Of a stretch of 57,414 nt of DNA, positions 16,366 through 23,432 are shown piece by piece (position 1 is the stretch's first letter; the number at the start of each line of letters is the position of its first letter). The notes beneath the pieces are model-generated. The model had not been told where the DNA came from, made no database searches, and saw nothing but the letters and a program-made list of their open reading frames with translations. The position numbers and the translations under genes are program-made. Origin of the DNA: Rhodococcus sp. AW25M09 (GTDB taxonomy: Bacteria; Actinomycetota; Actinomycetes; Mycobacteriales; Mycobacteriaceae); the NCBI RefSeq assembly GCF_000333955.1, contig NZ_CAPS01000134.1, forward strand, positions 1 to 57,414, in the 5' to 3' direction.

Positions 16366-16770
16366 TCAGGCCCCGATGTCGTCCGCAAAACCTTCGATTG
16401 CCCTAACGACGGTTCCCGATTCCGGAACTGGGCCTGGGCATTCGTTCAACCGGGCCGCGATCTCGAGCGCGCGATCCATACTTGAACAATCGACGATCCA
16501 GTAGCCGGCGAGCACCTCCTCCGTCTCGGCGAAGGGTCCGTCAGTAACCACACTGACCCCGTCCCGCAACTGAACGCGGCTCGCCAATGCCGGAGCCGTC
16601 AGACCCGCTGCCTGCACGAGTTCACCGGTGCCTGCAAGGTCCCCGGTGAATTTTTCGAGAAAGCTTCCCATCTCGGCGAGCTCCTCGGCGGACCGTGCCT
16701 GTGCTGAACCTTGACCCGCCAGTGCGTCGTATTCCTGCTGTGATCCGTAGGTCAGAAGCATGTATTTCAT
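16366..16770 (-). CDS. DGPF-domain (YCII-related) protein, partner of the ECF42 sigma factor
   Basis: 134 residues from ATG 16770, with GGAGGG upstream. It starts MKYMLLTYGSQQEYDAL and carries the DGPFAETEEVLAGYWIVD core that names the family. This ferredoxin-like barrel protein is the conserved neighbour and usual target of ECF42 sigma factors. The two genes are separated by 3 bases and are certainly one operon. It lies upstream of the sigma gene in transcription order. Confidence 0.9.
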   Translation of the reverse strand: MKYMLLTYGSQQEYDALAGQGSAQARSAEELAEMGSFLEKFTGDLAGTGELVQAAGLTAPALASRVQLRDGVSVVTDGPFAETEEVLAGYWIVDCSSMDRALEIAARLNECPGPVPESGTVVRAIEGFADDIGA

Positions 16771-17230
16771 CGCAACCCTCCACTTTCGGCGACGCCCGAT
16801 AGCCTCGCTCACCAAGATGTCGAAGCCAAATCCAGAAACCGGACATCAACGCGCCCGATCCGAAACTAGTCACCTGAACATGTACGGAGCGGGGCTTGCA
16901 AAAGAGATAGAAGCACCCCCCGACTGACGCCGCCGCAGAGCAACAGCTCCGGCGGCGTTTCGCATGTCTCGATCACGGCGTCGCACCAGTAGTCGGGCGA
17001 CGGCACCATGCCCAAATGCGAAATGAACTGTTCCCCGTCGCTATTTCGCATTCCTCTCCGTGTGCTGCCAGACAAGGAAACGCAACCGACGTAATTGCGA
17101 ACTGCTAGGCAGTCAGGAATCGATTGTGCGCCAACATATTCGAGTTAAAATACTCACTCTATCTATAGCTAATCGGGGAAATGTGGGATAAAATGGAACC
17201 TATCGGAACAATTCTCGCGAGGAGTGAGCT
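16771..17230. other. Intergenic region between the ECF42 operon and nrdH
   Basis: No convincing gene is seen in these 460 bp. A 9-bp perfect hairpin, ACGCCGCCG at 16927-16935 with CGGCGGCGT at 16950-16958, is followed by TTTCGC and looks like a leftover terminator. From 17130 to 17210 the sequence is clearly AT-rich (TTAAAATACTC, GGGATAAAATGG) and probably holds the nrdH promoter. GAGGAGTGAGCT just before 17231 is its ribosome binding site. Confidence 0.5.
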
Positions 17231-17464
17231 ATGTCGATCACCGTGTACACGAAACCCGAATGCAACAACTGCGATCAAACAAAACGACGCCTGAACAAGC
17301 ACGGGATCGACTACACGACCGTCGATGTCACCGAAGATGTAGCGGCCCGCGAGTTCGTCACCGACGGCCTCGGCTACCGGCAGATGCCCGTCGTGGTCGT
17401 CGACGAGAACACCCACTGGTCGGGCTTTCGGATCGACGCTATCGACAAGCTCACCGCGGCCTGA
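17231..17464 (+). CDS. nrdH: NrdH-type glutaredoxin-like redoxin
   Basis: 77 residues, the usual NrdH length. The active-site CNNC is at 11-14 and WSGFR, the NrdH-specific string, at 63-67; cis-Pro is in QMPVVV near 53. NrdH passes electrons from thioredoxin reductase to class Ib ribonucleotide reductase. No nrdI, nrdE or nrdF is near, so it would serve the host enzyme and may raise dNTP supply for plasmid replication. A strong GAGGAGTGA ribosome site precedes the ATG. Confidence 0.93.
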   Translation: MSITVYTKPECNNCDQTKRRLNKHGIDYTTVDVTEDVAAREFVTDGLGYRQMPVVVVDENTHWSGFRIDAIDKLTAA

Positions 17465-17517
17465 CCTATCACTCCGTTGACCCTGTTCGAGATTGACCTG
17501 CGAGAACGAGCCCGACG

Positions 17518-18105
17518 ATGACGCCACTGAGCGCAGTTCCACCGCCCGACGAGCCCGAGCGTGTCGTTCGCAGCCTCGCCGCTGTCGACGACGACATTGC
17601 CGTCGACAACGAGACAGCTCACGAACCGTCCACCGACCCCGAGGCACTGCTGCTGTGCGCCCTGATGTGGAGTGCCCACACCGGGGGAGTATCCGCCGAA
17701 GATCTGCGCATCACCGCGATCGTGACCGCCGACGACTTCGACGACGTCGCATACCGGCGAATGTTCGTCGTGATCGCCGGTCTCGTCGCGGCCGGCGAAC
17801 CCTACGACCCGGCGAGCGTCACCGCAGCATTCATGCGATCCGGATCCGGCGGAGCCAAAGATGCGCCCCTGCGTCGCCGCTTGAACGAGGTCATCACCGC
17901 CGGGGCAGACGGCTTCACCGCCGTCCACTACGCCGACATCGTTCTCTCGCAGTCATACCGGCGCAGTTACCGGACCGTGGCAGCTGCCATCGTCCACGCC
18001 GCCGAGGAGCTGCCGGAGGAACAGCTGTTTGATCATCTCGTGGAGCACGGGCGCGCTCAACGCGCACTGTGGCGGCGGCTCAACACGTTTCGGGCAGGGC
18101 AGTGA
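17518..18105 (+). CDS. Stand-alone DnaB N-terminal-domain-like protein
   Basis: 195 residues. From about 40, the order EALLLCALMW, VTADDFDDVAYRRMFVVIAGL, and YDPASVTAAFM resembles the helical N-terminal domain of replicative helicase DnaB. No RecA-like helicase domain follows: the gene stops at 195 residues. In DnaB this domain forms the collar that binds primase. A free copy could load or block host helicase or recruit primase at the plasmid origin. The match is by eye, and the next gene overlaps its stop. Confidence 0.6.
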   Translation: MTPLSAVPPPDEPERVVRSLAAVDDDIAVDNETAHEPSTDPEALLLCALMWSAHTGGVSAEDLRITAIVTADDFDDVAYRRMFVVIAGLVAAGEPYDPASVTAAFMRSGSGGAKDAPLRRRLNEVITAGADGFTAVHYADIVLSQSYRRSYRTVAAAIVHAAEELPEEQLFDHLVEHGRAQRALWRRLNTFRAGQ

Positions 18106-18380
18106 CCCTCGACAGTCCCCGCACCCGCACCGGACCCCGTAACGAACGAGACACCTGCGGTGTCGACTCCCGCGGGCCCGAGGTGGAGTCCCCTATCGGG
18201 GCGTATCTGTGGTGGTGCGGACACGTCGGAGCCGACGCACACGACCTCGATGCGCTGCAGGAGTGGGATTATCTGCACGCCGATGAGACGACCGACGCCG
18301 AACGCCGCACTCTGACCGCGTGGGCACTGGCGGCTGGCATCTTCGGCGCACCCGGCACCGCGCCGCACCCGCAGCGCTGA
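18102..18380 (+). CDS. Hypothetical protein coupled to the DnaB-N-like gene
   Basis: 92 residues from GTG 18102, overlapping the previous stop by 4 bases. After a polar first 25 residues comes GAYLWWCGHVGADAHDLDAL, then a helix LTAWALAAGIFGA. No family is recognised. A strong hairpin terminator follows at 18405. Coupling to the DnaB-like protein suggests a joint role in replication, but nothing in the sequence proves this. Confidence 0.6.
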   Translation: MTLDSPRTRTGPRNERDTCGVDSRGPEVESPIGAYLWWCGHVGADAHDLDALQEWDYLHADETTDAERRTLTAWALAAGIFGAPGTAPHPQR

Positions 18381-18404
18381 CCGCGCGCCGAACCCGACCC
18401 GAAC

Positions 18405-18443
18405 GAGAAAGGCACCCACACAGGCTGTGTGAGTGCCTTTCTC
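18405..18443. terminator. Bidirectional hairpin terminator
   Basis: GAGAAAGGCAC at 18405 pairs with GTGCCTTTCTC ending at 18443; the stem has 18 bp with one mismatch and a 3-base loop GGC. It lies between convergent genes, 25 bp after the plus-strand stop and 35 bp from the minus-strand one. Confidence 0.75.
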
Positions 18444-18477
18444 GCGTCAACGGACGAGCCGAGTCGGACGAGCGGTG

Positions 18478-18831
18478 TCAGTGGCGATCGCCGATCCGGA
18501 CCTCATCGCCGAAGTCGATGTCGACCAGATACGGCGCATCGGGGTCACCGCTGGATGTGTATCGCGGGTAGAGGCCCTTCTGCTGTTCGGTCTGAAGAAC
18601 GACCACGCGTACTCGTCCGGGAGTGATGTGGATTTCGCGGAGTACTCCGGTCATCGGTTCGTTCCACAGCACCGCCTCGAACTCGAGGACCGCGCCGAGG
18701 TCGCCGCCGTCGAGCCGGAAAGCAGGCTTACCGCCGCTCTCGTCGTCGGTCGCGTCGGACCGCTGCGGGGGCCGAGGTAGTCGGTGCCGCCCTTCCCGGG
18801 TCTGCGGTGGGAACTGATGGTCGGTGGTCAT
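18478..18831 (-). CDS. Hypothetical protein
   Basis: 117 residues. The first 35 are polar and disordered; then PAFRLDGGDLGAVLEFEAVL and RVRVVVLQTEQQKG suggest a small beta-barrel. It ends DIDFGDEVRIGDRH. No family is recognised. Its start overlaps the stop of the upstream gene by 4 bases (18828-18831), so it is translationally coupled to it. The terminator at 18405-18443 follows. Confidence 0.55.
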   Translation of the reverse strand: MTTDHQFPPQTREGRHRLPRPPQRSDATDDESGGKPAFRLDGGDLGAVLEFEAVLWNEPMTGVLREIHITPGRVRVVVLQTEQQKGLYPRYTSSGDPDAPYLVDIDFGDEVRIGDRH

Positions 18832-19775
18832 CCGAGACCGTGATCGGCAGACCGCGATGTCGCTGCTGTGTGCGTCTGGGCAGGGGAGGTGTGCAGTGCG
18901 GGTGAGGTGGCCCGTGCAGCTCCGGACGAGCGTCCGGTCGGGGGAGTGACCAACCCGCGCGGACGTGTCGAGGAGCGTTCGGCATCCGCTGCGTGCGCCA
19001 TCGGCGGCGTCGATACCGACGCGGAGACAGCTGCGGTGTTGTCCGGGCGTGCGGCCGGCCTCGATCGAGCTCGCAGCTCGTCGAGGTCGGCGGCGAGTGC
19101 GGTGATGTGTTCGGCGTCGGCGACCGGGTCGAGGACGGAGAGGTTCGCGCGCAGGTTCCGTACCTGCACGGACCGGTCGGCGGCGATGCGGTCGGTGTCG
19201 GAGACGTCCGCTGTGTGGGTGACCCGCAGTACCGTCTCGTTGCGCATCGGTTCGATGGTGCCGCCGAGATCGGCGGCGAGCTGCTCGGCGATGCGGTGCG
19301 CGTCCTCGGGTGTGTACGCGCCGACGTCGGTGCGCGAGTTGGGGATCGGGCCGGGCCGGGTGGAGTACACCTCCACGTCGAGAACCGCGATGGCGTCGGG
19401 GCCGTCGACCGCCGAGTCGGGTAACGGGGGTGACGTTTCGACGATGGCGGCCACGGCGGCGGTCACTGCGCGTGGTGCGGGGATGACGGTGCGTCGTGCG
19501 CCGGAGGCGTAGGCGGGGAGTGCGGTCAGTTCGGCGGCGAGTTCGCCGGGGGTGCCGATGAACTCGACATCACGGCGTGAGGTTCCCTCGCCGACTGCGT
19601 CGATGACGACGGAGACGGTGTCGACTTCGCGGGTGTCTGCCAGCGCTGCTGCTTGGGTGAGGGCGAACTGTCCGGCGGAGCGGGAGGTGTAGAACGCGCC
19701 GCGATAGTGCACGAAACCGGGGTCGCCGTTGCGGTCGAGGGAGGCTACTTCGACGTTGAATTCGGGCTGGCTCAT
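18828..19775 (-). CDS. Hypothetical plasmid protein
   Basis: 315 residues. The N-terminal 220 look globular: FNVEVASLDRNGDPGFVHY, a stretch with VDTVSVVIDAVGEGTSRRDV, then EDAHRIAEQLAADLGGTIEP. The last 90 residues are Ser/Thr/Pro/Ala-rich and probably disordered. No known domain is recognised. It is in one operon with the gene at 18478. The upstream gene ends 125 bp before it, and no clear promoter was seen in that gap. Confidence 0.62.
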   Translation of the reverse strand: MSQPEFNVEVASLDRNGDPGFVHYRGAFYTSRSAGQFALTQAAALADTREVDTVSVVIDAVGEGTSRRDVEFIGTPGELAAELTALPAYASGARRTVIPAPRAVTAAVAAIVETSPPLPDSAVDGPDAIAVLDVEVYSTRPGPIPNSRTDVGAYTPEDAHRIAEQLAADLGGTIEPMRNETVLRVTHTADVSDTDRIAADRSVQVRNLRANLSVLDPVADAEHITALAADLDELRARSRPAARPDNTAAVSASVSTPPMAHAADAERSSTRPRGLVTPPTGRSSGAARATSPALHTSPAQTHTAATSRSADHGLG

Positions 19776-19900
19776 GGTCAGTGGTCCTTCTCAGTGATGT
19801 GGGTGCGCCCGCACGAGGAGAAGAATGTCGAGCGTGCAAGGGCGCACGGGGGATCCGCGACCGTGCCGGTGCGCGGGTGGTGCAAGGGCAGTGCGGCCAG

Positions 19901-20335
19901 TCAGTGCGCAGGGGCTGGCGAGGACTGCGGTTCGGTCGACACGTCGGGTGCAGGCGAGGAGGCGACGTCGTCGCGTTGCAGCTCGGGGCCGGCGGTGTTC
20001 TCGGCACCGACTCGGCGGCGCGGCGTACCGCGACCGGTGGCGCGTTTCGCTGACGCCTTGGATGCCTTCTTGCCGGTCGGCGGCGTTGGTGCGGTCAGAC
20101 CACTGCCGGTGAGTTCGGCAACTGTCCACCCGGCGTCGATCGCCTCTTTGTACGCGGCAGCGTGTTCGGCGTTCGCGCGTTCAGCGGCGCGAGTGGCCTC
20201 GGCGACCTTCTCGCGAGCATCAGCGGATGCCTGGGCGGCGTCGAAAAGGGACTCGATGTATTTGGTGCGGTTCTCGATCGCGGCGCGTGCGCGCGCGATG
20301 ACGGTGTCTTTGTCGACCGTGGGGGAGATGGACAT
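19901..20335 (-). CDS. Small coiled-coil protein
   Basis: 144 residues from ATG 20335. Residues 5-75 form a long amphipathic helix (VIARARAAIENRTKYIES, then AREKVAEATRAAERANAEHA), likely a coiled coil. The C terminus is Lys/Arg- and then Pro/Ser-rich (KKASKASAKRATGRG), which may bind DNA. No family is recognised. The stop of the leader ORF at 20335-20481 overlaps its start (TGATG), so translation may depend on the leader. Confidence 0.6.
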   Translation of the reverse strand: MSISPTVDKDTVIARARAAIENRTKYIESLFDAAQASADAREKVAEATRAAERANAEHAAAYKEAIDAGWTVAELTGSGLTAPTPPTGKKASKASAKRATGRGTPRRRVGAENTAGPELQRDDVASSPAPDVSTEPQSSPAPAH

Positions 20336-20481
20336 CAGAGGTGAGGGCCTTCCAGTTTCGGTGCGCGGACATCCCCACCGGACAGGTACCGATCGCTCAC
20401 AGAGCCACACAACCCACAGTGCGGTGAACGCAGTGCGGGGTGAATCGGTACGGGTGGGGCGCGCTCGAACGTGACCCTCAT
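20335..20481 (-). CDS. 48-residue leader ORF coupled to the coiled-coil gene
   Basis: ATG 20481 starts MRVTFERAPPVPIHPALR and the frame stays open to TGA at 20335-20337, whose A is the first base of the next gene's ATG. The first codons lie in the 32-bp repeat also found before the operon at 41041, where a leader ORF starts MRVTVERPSS. After the shared codons the two differ, so the peptide itself may not matter. It may instead act in translation control of the operon. Confidence 0.45.
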   Translation of the reverse strand: MRVTFERAPPVPIHPALRSPHCGLCGSVSDRYLSGGDVRAPKLEGPHL

Positions 20482-20493
20482 CGACGCTCGAAC
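20462..20493 (-). repeat. 32-bp dyad element, copy 1
   Basis: Identical at 30 of 32 positions to 41202-41233. The plus strand reads CGCTCGAACGTGACC then CTCATCGACGCTCGAAC. It spans the start of a leader ORF and lies just after a possible -10 (CATTAG) in the minus direction. In the other copy the arms TCGACCGT/ACGGTCGA pair perfectly. Confidence 0.65.
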
Positions 20494-20608
20494 TTGGTGC
20501 AGAGCCTAATGCAGATCGGCGCGTCCCGCCACGATCCTCACCGGCGGTCGATCTCGGTTCACGGCGGGCGCGGTGTTCGTGTCGGTACTCGATGGCACTG
20601 TGCCGACC

Positions 20609-20971
20609 ATGTCCTACGACGACGCCACCACACCGCAGCCTCTCGTGCGAGTGCGGGAGGTGCTCGACGGCGATGTCCCCAATGGGACGCACGTCGTCGT
20701 GCACGGCACCCTTGAGGAAGTCACGGTGAAGACGAATGAGCAGACAGGTCAGTGGGCGATGGGGCGACTCGTCGACGGAAAGGACTCGATCGACTTCTGG
20801 ATGTTCCCGCGCGCGTTCGCACGCTCCGGCCGATCGTGCGTCGAGACGGCCGGCCCGATCGCTGCGACCGCAAGTGTGTCCGGCCCGCCGCAGCGCACCG
20901 CGCTGATCGTCAACAGCATGGAGCGCATCGAACCCCACCCGGAACCCGGCATCGATCGCACTGCTGTCTGA
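20609..20971 (+). CDS. OB-fold nucleic-acid-binding-like protein
   Basis: 120 residues from ATG 20609. The pattern of strands VPNGTHVVVHGTLEEVTVK, GQWAMGRLVDGKDSIDFWMF and ETAGPIAATASVSGPPQR resembles the OB-fold of DNA polymerase III alpha and of single-strand-binding proteins. It probably binds single-stranded DNA or RNA. An upstream GTG at 20582 in frame is possible but has no ribosome site. The DUF6308 gene follows after 14 bp in the same direction. Confidence 0.62.
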   Translation: MSYDDATTPQPLVRVREVLDGDVPNGTHVVVHGTLEEVTVKTNEQTGQWAMGRLVDGKDSIDFWMFPRAFARSGRSCVETAGPIAATASVSGPPQRTALIVNSMERIEPHPEPGIDRTAV

Positions 20972-20985
20972 CACGATCGACCGCT

Positions 20986-21612
20986 ATGAGCGTCACTCTC
21001 CCCCCGCCCTTGATCGCCGACACCGACGACGACGCAGTCAATCTGCTGCGGCGGTACTACGGGAGCACCTACCTCGGCAGTGGGTGCTATACCGGTGCGC
21101 TCTTCGACAGCTGGGCACCGGAGAACCGCGTCGCCGACAGCAACCGGTTCACCGCCGACGATCTCGTCGCGATCACATTCGTGTCGGTCGCCGTCAAAGC
21201 GGGAGCAGCACGGGAGCTCCTCGTCACCCGCGCCGCACGATTCGCCGAGTTGCTCGACGCCGTCGGCCCGGATCGCGACCTCGTCGACGAGACGGACGGG
21301 CTCACGCCCGATGCACCGATCCTGCTGCTGGAGGACGAACTACGAACCGTGACAGACGTCGGCCGCACCATCGCAACGAAGTTGATGGCCCGCAAACGTC
21401 CCCGCCTGGTGCCGATCTACGACGTGGTCGTCGGTCGCGTTCTCAATACCGAGAAAGTGCACCGTGATCCGATCCGGGAAGTTCTACGCGCGGACGGCGG
21501 TGCGCTGCACACTCGACTGCTGAAGATCAGAGCGGCCGCAGCATTGCCCGACGACATCAGTGCGCTGCGCGTCCTCGACGTCATCAGTTGGATGTACGGC
21601 AAGTCGGCATAA
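20986..21612 (+). CDS. DUF6308-family protein
   Basis: 208 residues from ATG 20986. Features recalled for DUF6308 are present in order: an N-terminal YYGSTYLGSGCYTGALFD, FTADDLVAITFVSVAVK near 60, and MARKRPRLVPIYDVVVG near 145, then a C-terminal LRVLDVISWM. The family is widespread in actinobacteria and often found on mobile elements; its biochemical role is unknown. It forms an operon with the OB-fold gene. It ends convergent to the membrane-protein gene at 21755. Confidence 0.75.
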   Translation: MSVTLPPPLIADTDDDAVNLLRRYYGSTYLGSGCYTGALFDSWAPENRVADSNRFTADDLVAITFVSVAVKAGAARELLVTRAARFAELLDAVGPDRDLVDETDGLTPDAPILLLEDELRTVTDVGRTIATKLMARKRPRLVPIYDVVVGRVLNTEKVHRDPIREVLRADGGALHTRLLKIRAAAALPDDISALRVLDVISWMYGKSA

Positions 21613-21754
21613 GCGAACCGTGCACGGTCGTCGCTGTGGGCCGGTGCGGTGGTGTAGCCGACGTCGTTGCAGCGCGTGCACAGTGCGATTTCATCGGCTG
21701 CACACGTCACCGCTGCGACGCGTGCAGAAGCGTCGGTGCAAGCGCGCCGGACGG

Positions 21755-22090
21755 TCAGTAGTAGTCGTTGCCGTAGGGGTCGCGGTGGTACCCGCGACGG
21801 GGTCTGCGGTCGGCGACTCCGCTGGCACCGCCAAGTGCGAACAGGGGAACCATGAACAGCATCACGGCGATGAACGCGCCGATCACCGCGATGAACGCGC
21901 CGAACACGACAGCGAGAACGACGAGGTACGCGCCGACACCGATGACGGTGAGAATGTTCGCCACGAACCCCTTCCATCCGGGATCGTTCTCACCGAGATA
22001 CCGCACGTACCAGATCAAGAATCCGGCACCGGCGACAGCGAGCAGGGGGAGTGGTCCGACGTCGTCGGTGAAGAGCGAAGAGAGCGTCAT
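21755..22090 (-). CDS. Small membrane protein
   Basis: 111 residues from ATG 22090. Three hydrophobic stretches: LPLLAVAGAGFLIWYV near 14, ANILTVIGVGAYLVVLAVVF near 44, and AVIGAFIAVMLFMVPLFAL near 68. The tail RRPRRGYHRDPYGNDYY is basic and Tyr-rich and probably faces the cytoplasm. No family is recognised. It lies downstream of the HNH-type gene, 113 bp away in the same direction. Confidence 0.62.
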   Translation of the reverse strand: MTLSSLFTDDVGPLPLLAVAGAGFLIWYVRYLGENDPGWKGFVANILTVIGVGAYLVVLAVVFGAFIAVIGAFIAVMLFMVPLFALGGASGVADRRPRRGYHRDPYGNDYY

Positions 22091-22203
22091 CGTGTACGTC
22101 CTTGTCGTGTGAGGACTGCTCTCACCGGTGCGGCGGCGCGGCCCGAAGCCTGATGGATCAATGTGTACCGTGCGCCACCGACACTGATCGGTCGCGCACG
22201 CGT

Positions 22204-22761
22204 TCAGAACAGTGTTGGTGGTGCTTGTGCGTCGAAGCTGTGTCCGGCGAGCGCGGACAGCATCCGTGGTTCGTCGTAGCCGCCGATGAGTGCGTCGCGG
22301 ATCGCGATCGCGCGCCCGTAGCGTCCGCGCGGATCGCCGCCTGCCGGTGTCGGTCCGATGTGTCGGCCGACCGCGACGGCGTGCGCGAGGTTCGCCGACT
22401 GGGTGCCGCGTTTGAGGTGACCGTCGGCGACTCGCACGCACAAGGTTTCGTCGCAGTCGTGCTCGCCGACGATCCCGTCACCGAGGTCGCCGTATTCGAG
22501 CAACAGCGCGAACCGATGCGCGGACAATGTGCGTGGCGTGTCGCCGTCGGTGAAGGTGAACCTCCCATAGGAATCAGGAAAACTGACGGCTGAACGCCAC
22601 CACCAGCATGTCGGAGTTTTGACGACCTTCGTCCAGAACCGTGCCACCGTCTTGGCGGTCAACGGCCCTTGCAGCGGTCGCCACACCCGAGGAACCGGCT
22701 GCGGCTCAGCGGCGTCGGTGGCGTCGCCGAACAACGCCAGTTGCATCACCGGAGCGCTCAC
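22204..22761 (-). CDS. HNH (His-Me finger) endonuclease-like protein
   Basis: 185 residues from GTG 22761, 3 bases after the previous stop. WTKVVKTPTCWWW, DSYGRFTF, AHRFALLLEYG, GEHDCDETLCVRVADGH and LKRGTQSANLAHAVAVGR follow the order of HNH homing-type nucleases, with candidate metal and catalytic His in EHDCDE and in the final VADGH. It may nick or cut DNA. QLALF at residues 7-11 resembles a sliding-clamp-binding motif, which would target it to replicating DNA. ATG 22746 is an alternative start but would place that motif at the very N terminus. Confidence 0.68.
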   Translation of the reverse strand: MSAPVMQLALFGDATDAAEPQPVPRVWRPLQGPLTAKTVARFWTKVVKTPTCWWWRSAVSFPDSYGRFTFTDGDTPRTLSAHRFALLLEYGDLGDGIVGEHDCDETLCVRVADGHLKRGTQSANLAHAVAVGRHIGPTPAGGDPRGRYGRAIAIRDALIGGYDEPRMLSALAGHSFDAQAPPTLF

Positions 22762-22764
22762 CGG

Positions 22765-23229
22765 TTACCCCTGACCCGTCGCGGGCTCGGCGTTCGGGAC
22801 GCTGTCGACGGTCGCGGTCTTGCTCGTCGTTGCGTCCTCTGTCGCCGCCGGATCGGCGGCATCGGGCGCAGCCGATCCGTCGCGAGAATCTGCCGCCGCA
22901 TCCGAGTCGGAGACCGAGGCGTCGTCGCCGCTGTCCGTGCTCGCCGACGTCAATGCGGCGTCGGTGAGCAGCGCCAGAAGTTTGCGTGCTTCGCCGGTCG
23001 TGATGCCCGCGAGCGTTGCAGCGGCGCTGAGCGTTCCTTCCCGTCCCCGGATGTCGTCGAGCGCGCGCGCCATCGCCAGCCGGGCCGCGTCGATCTGGTT
23101 AGCGGCCGCGAAGTAGTCCGTCAACGAGCCCATGTTCTTCTCGTCGCGTGCCTTGCGGTCGGCGACGACTTTCTGCTGCGCCGCCCGCGCCCGAGCACGC
23201 GCAGTCATCCGAGCCTGAGTCGACGCCAT
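22765..23229 (-). CDS. Hypothetical protein with basic helical N terminus
   Basis: 154 residues from ATG 23229, starting MASTQARMTARARARAAQQK. The first 50 residues form a basic helix, and residues 40-95 (LTDYFAAANQIDAARLAMA, then AATLAGITTGEARKLLALL) look like a small helix-turn-helix-type bundle. The last 50 are Asp/Ala/Thr-rich and disordered. Divergent from the relaxase gene and next to a candidate transfer origin, it could be a relaxosome accessory protein. That role is inferred from position only. Confidence 0.58.
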   Translation of the reverse strand: MASTQARMTARARARAAQQKVVADRKARDEKNMGSLTDYFAAANQIDAARLAMARALDDIRGREGTLSAAATLAGITTGEARKLLALLTDAALTSASTDSGDDASVSDSDAAADSRDGSAAPDAADPAATEDATTSKTATVDSVPNAEPATGQG

Positions 23230-23432
23230 GCCGCCCACCCTAACCCCGAACACCCTCGAATTCACAGATCCTGACACAACCTCCTCCCGCATCACCGATC
23301 CACCACCACCGAAACCCCGTCCCAAGCCACCAATCCGAAACCCCTATCGATCTACTAGCAAAGGCCAAGCTCAACCCCACAGACCTCATGCATTAAGGCA
23401 GCTATGCGGGTTTCGCTGGTAGGGTCCGGTCC
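23230..23432. other. Divergent intergenic region upstream of the relaxase; candidate oriT
   Basis: 203 bp between an outward minus gene and traA. From 23231 to about 23400 the plus strand is strikingly poor in G and rich in C and A (CACCACCACCGAAACCCCG), an asymmetry unlike neighbouring DNA. GCAT at 23389-23392 and ATGC at 23404-23407 flank TAAGGCAGCT as a small inverted repeat. Position beside a MobF relaxase makes this the best oriT candidate in the window, but no nic site could be recognised. Confidence 0.35.

Noticed and set aside
16866..17075. 69-codon minus-strand frame upstream of the ECF42 operon
   Set aside because: No ribosome site, poor codon use and a hairpin within it.
21613..21754. 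Possible minus-strand small protein with CTRCNDVGY between two convergent genes
   Set aside because: The frame continues antisense into the DUF6308 gene, has no clear start or ribosome site, and the Cys pair alone is weak.
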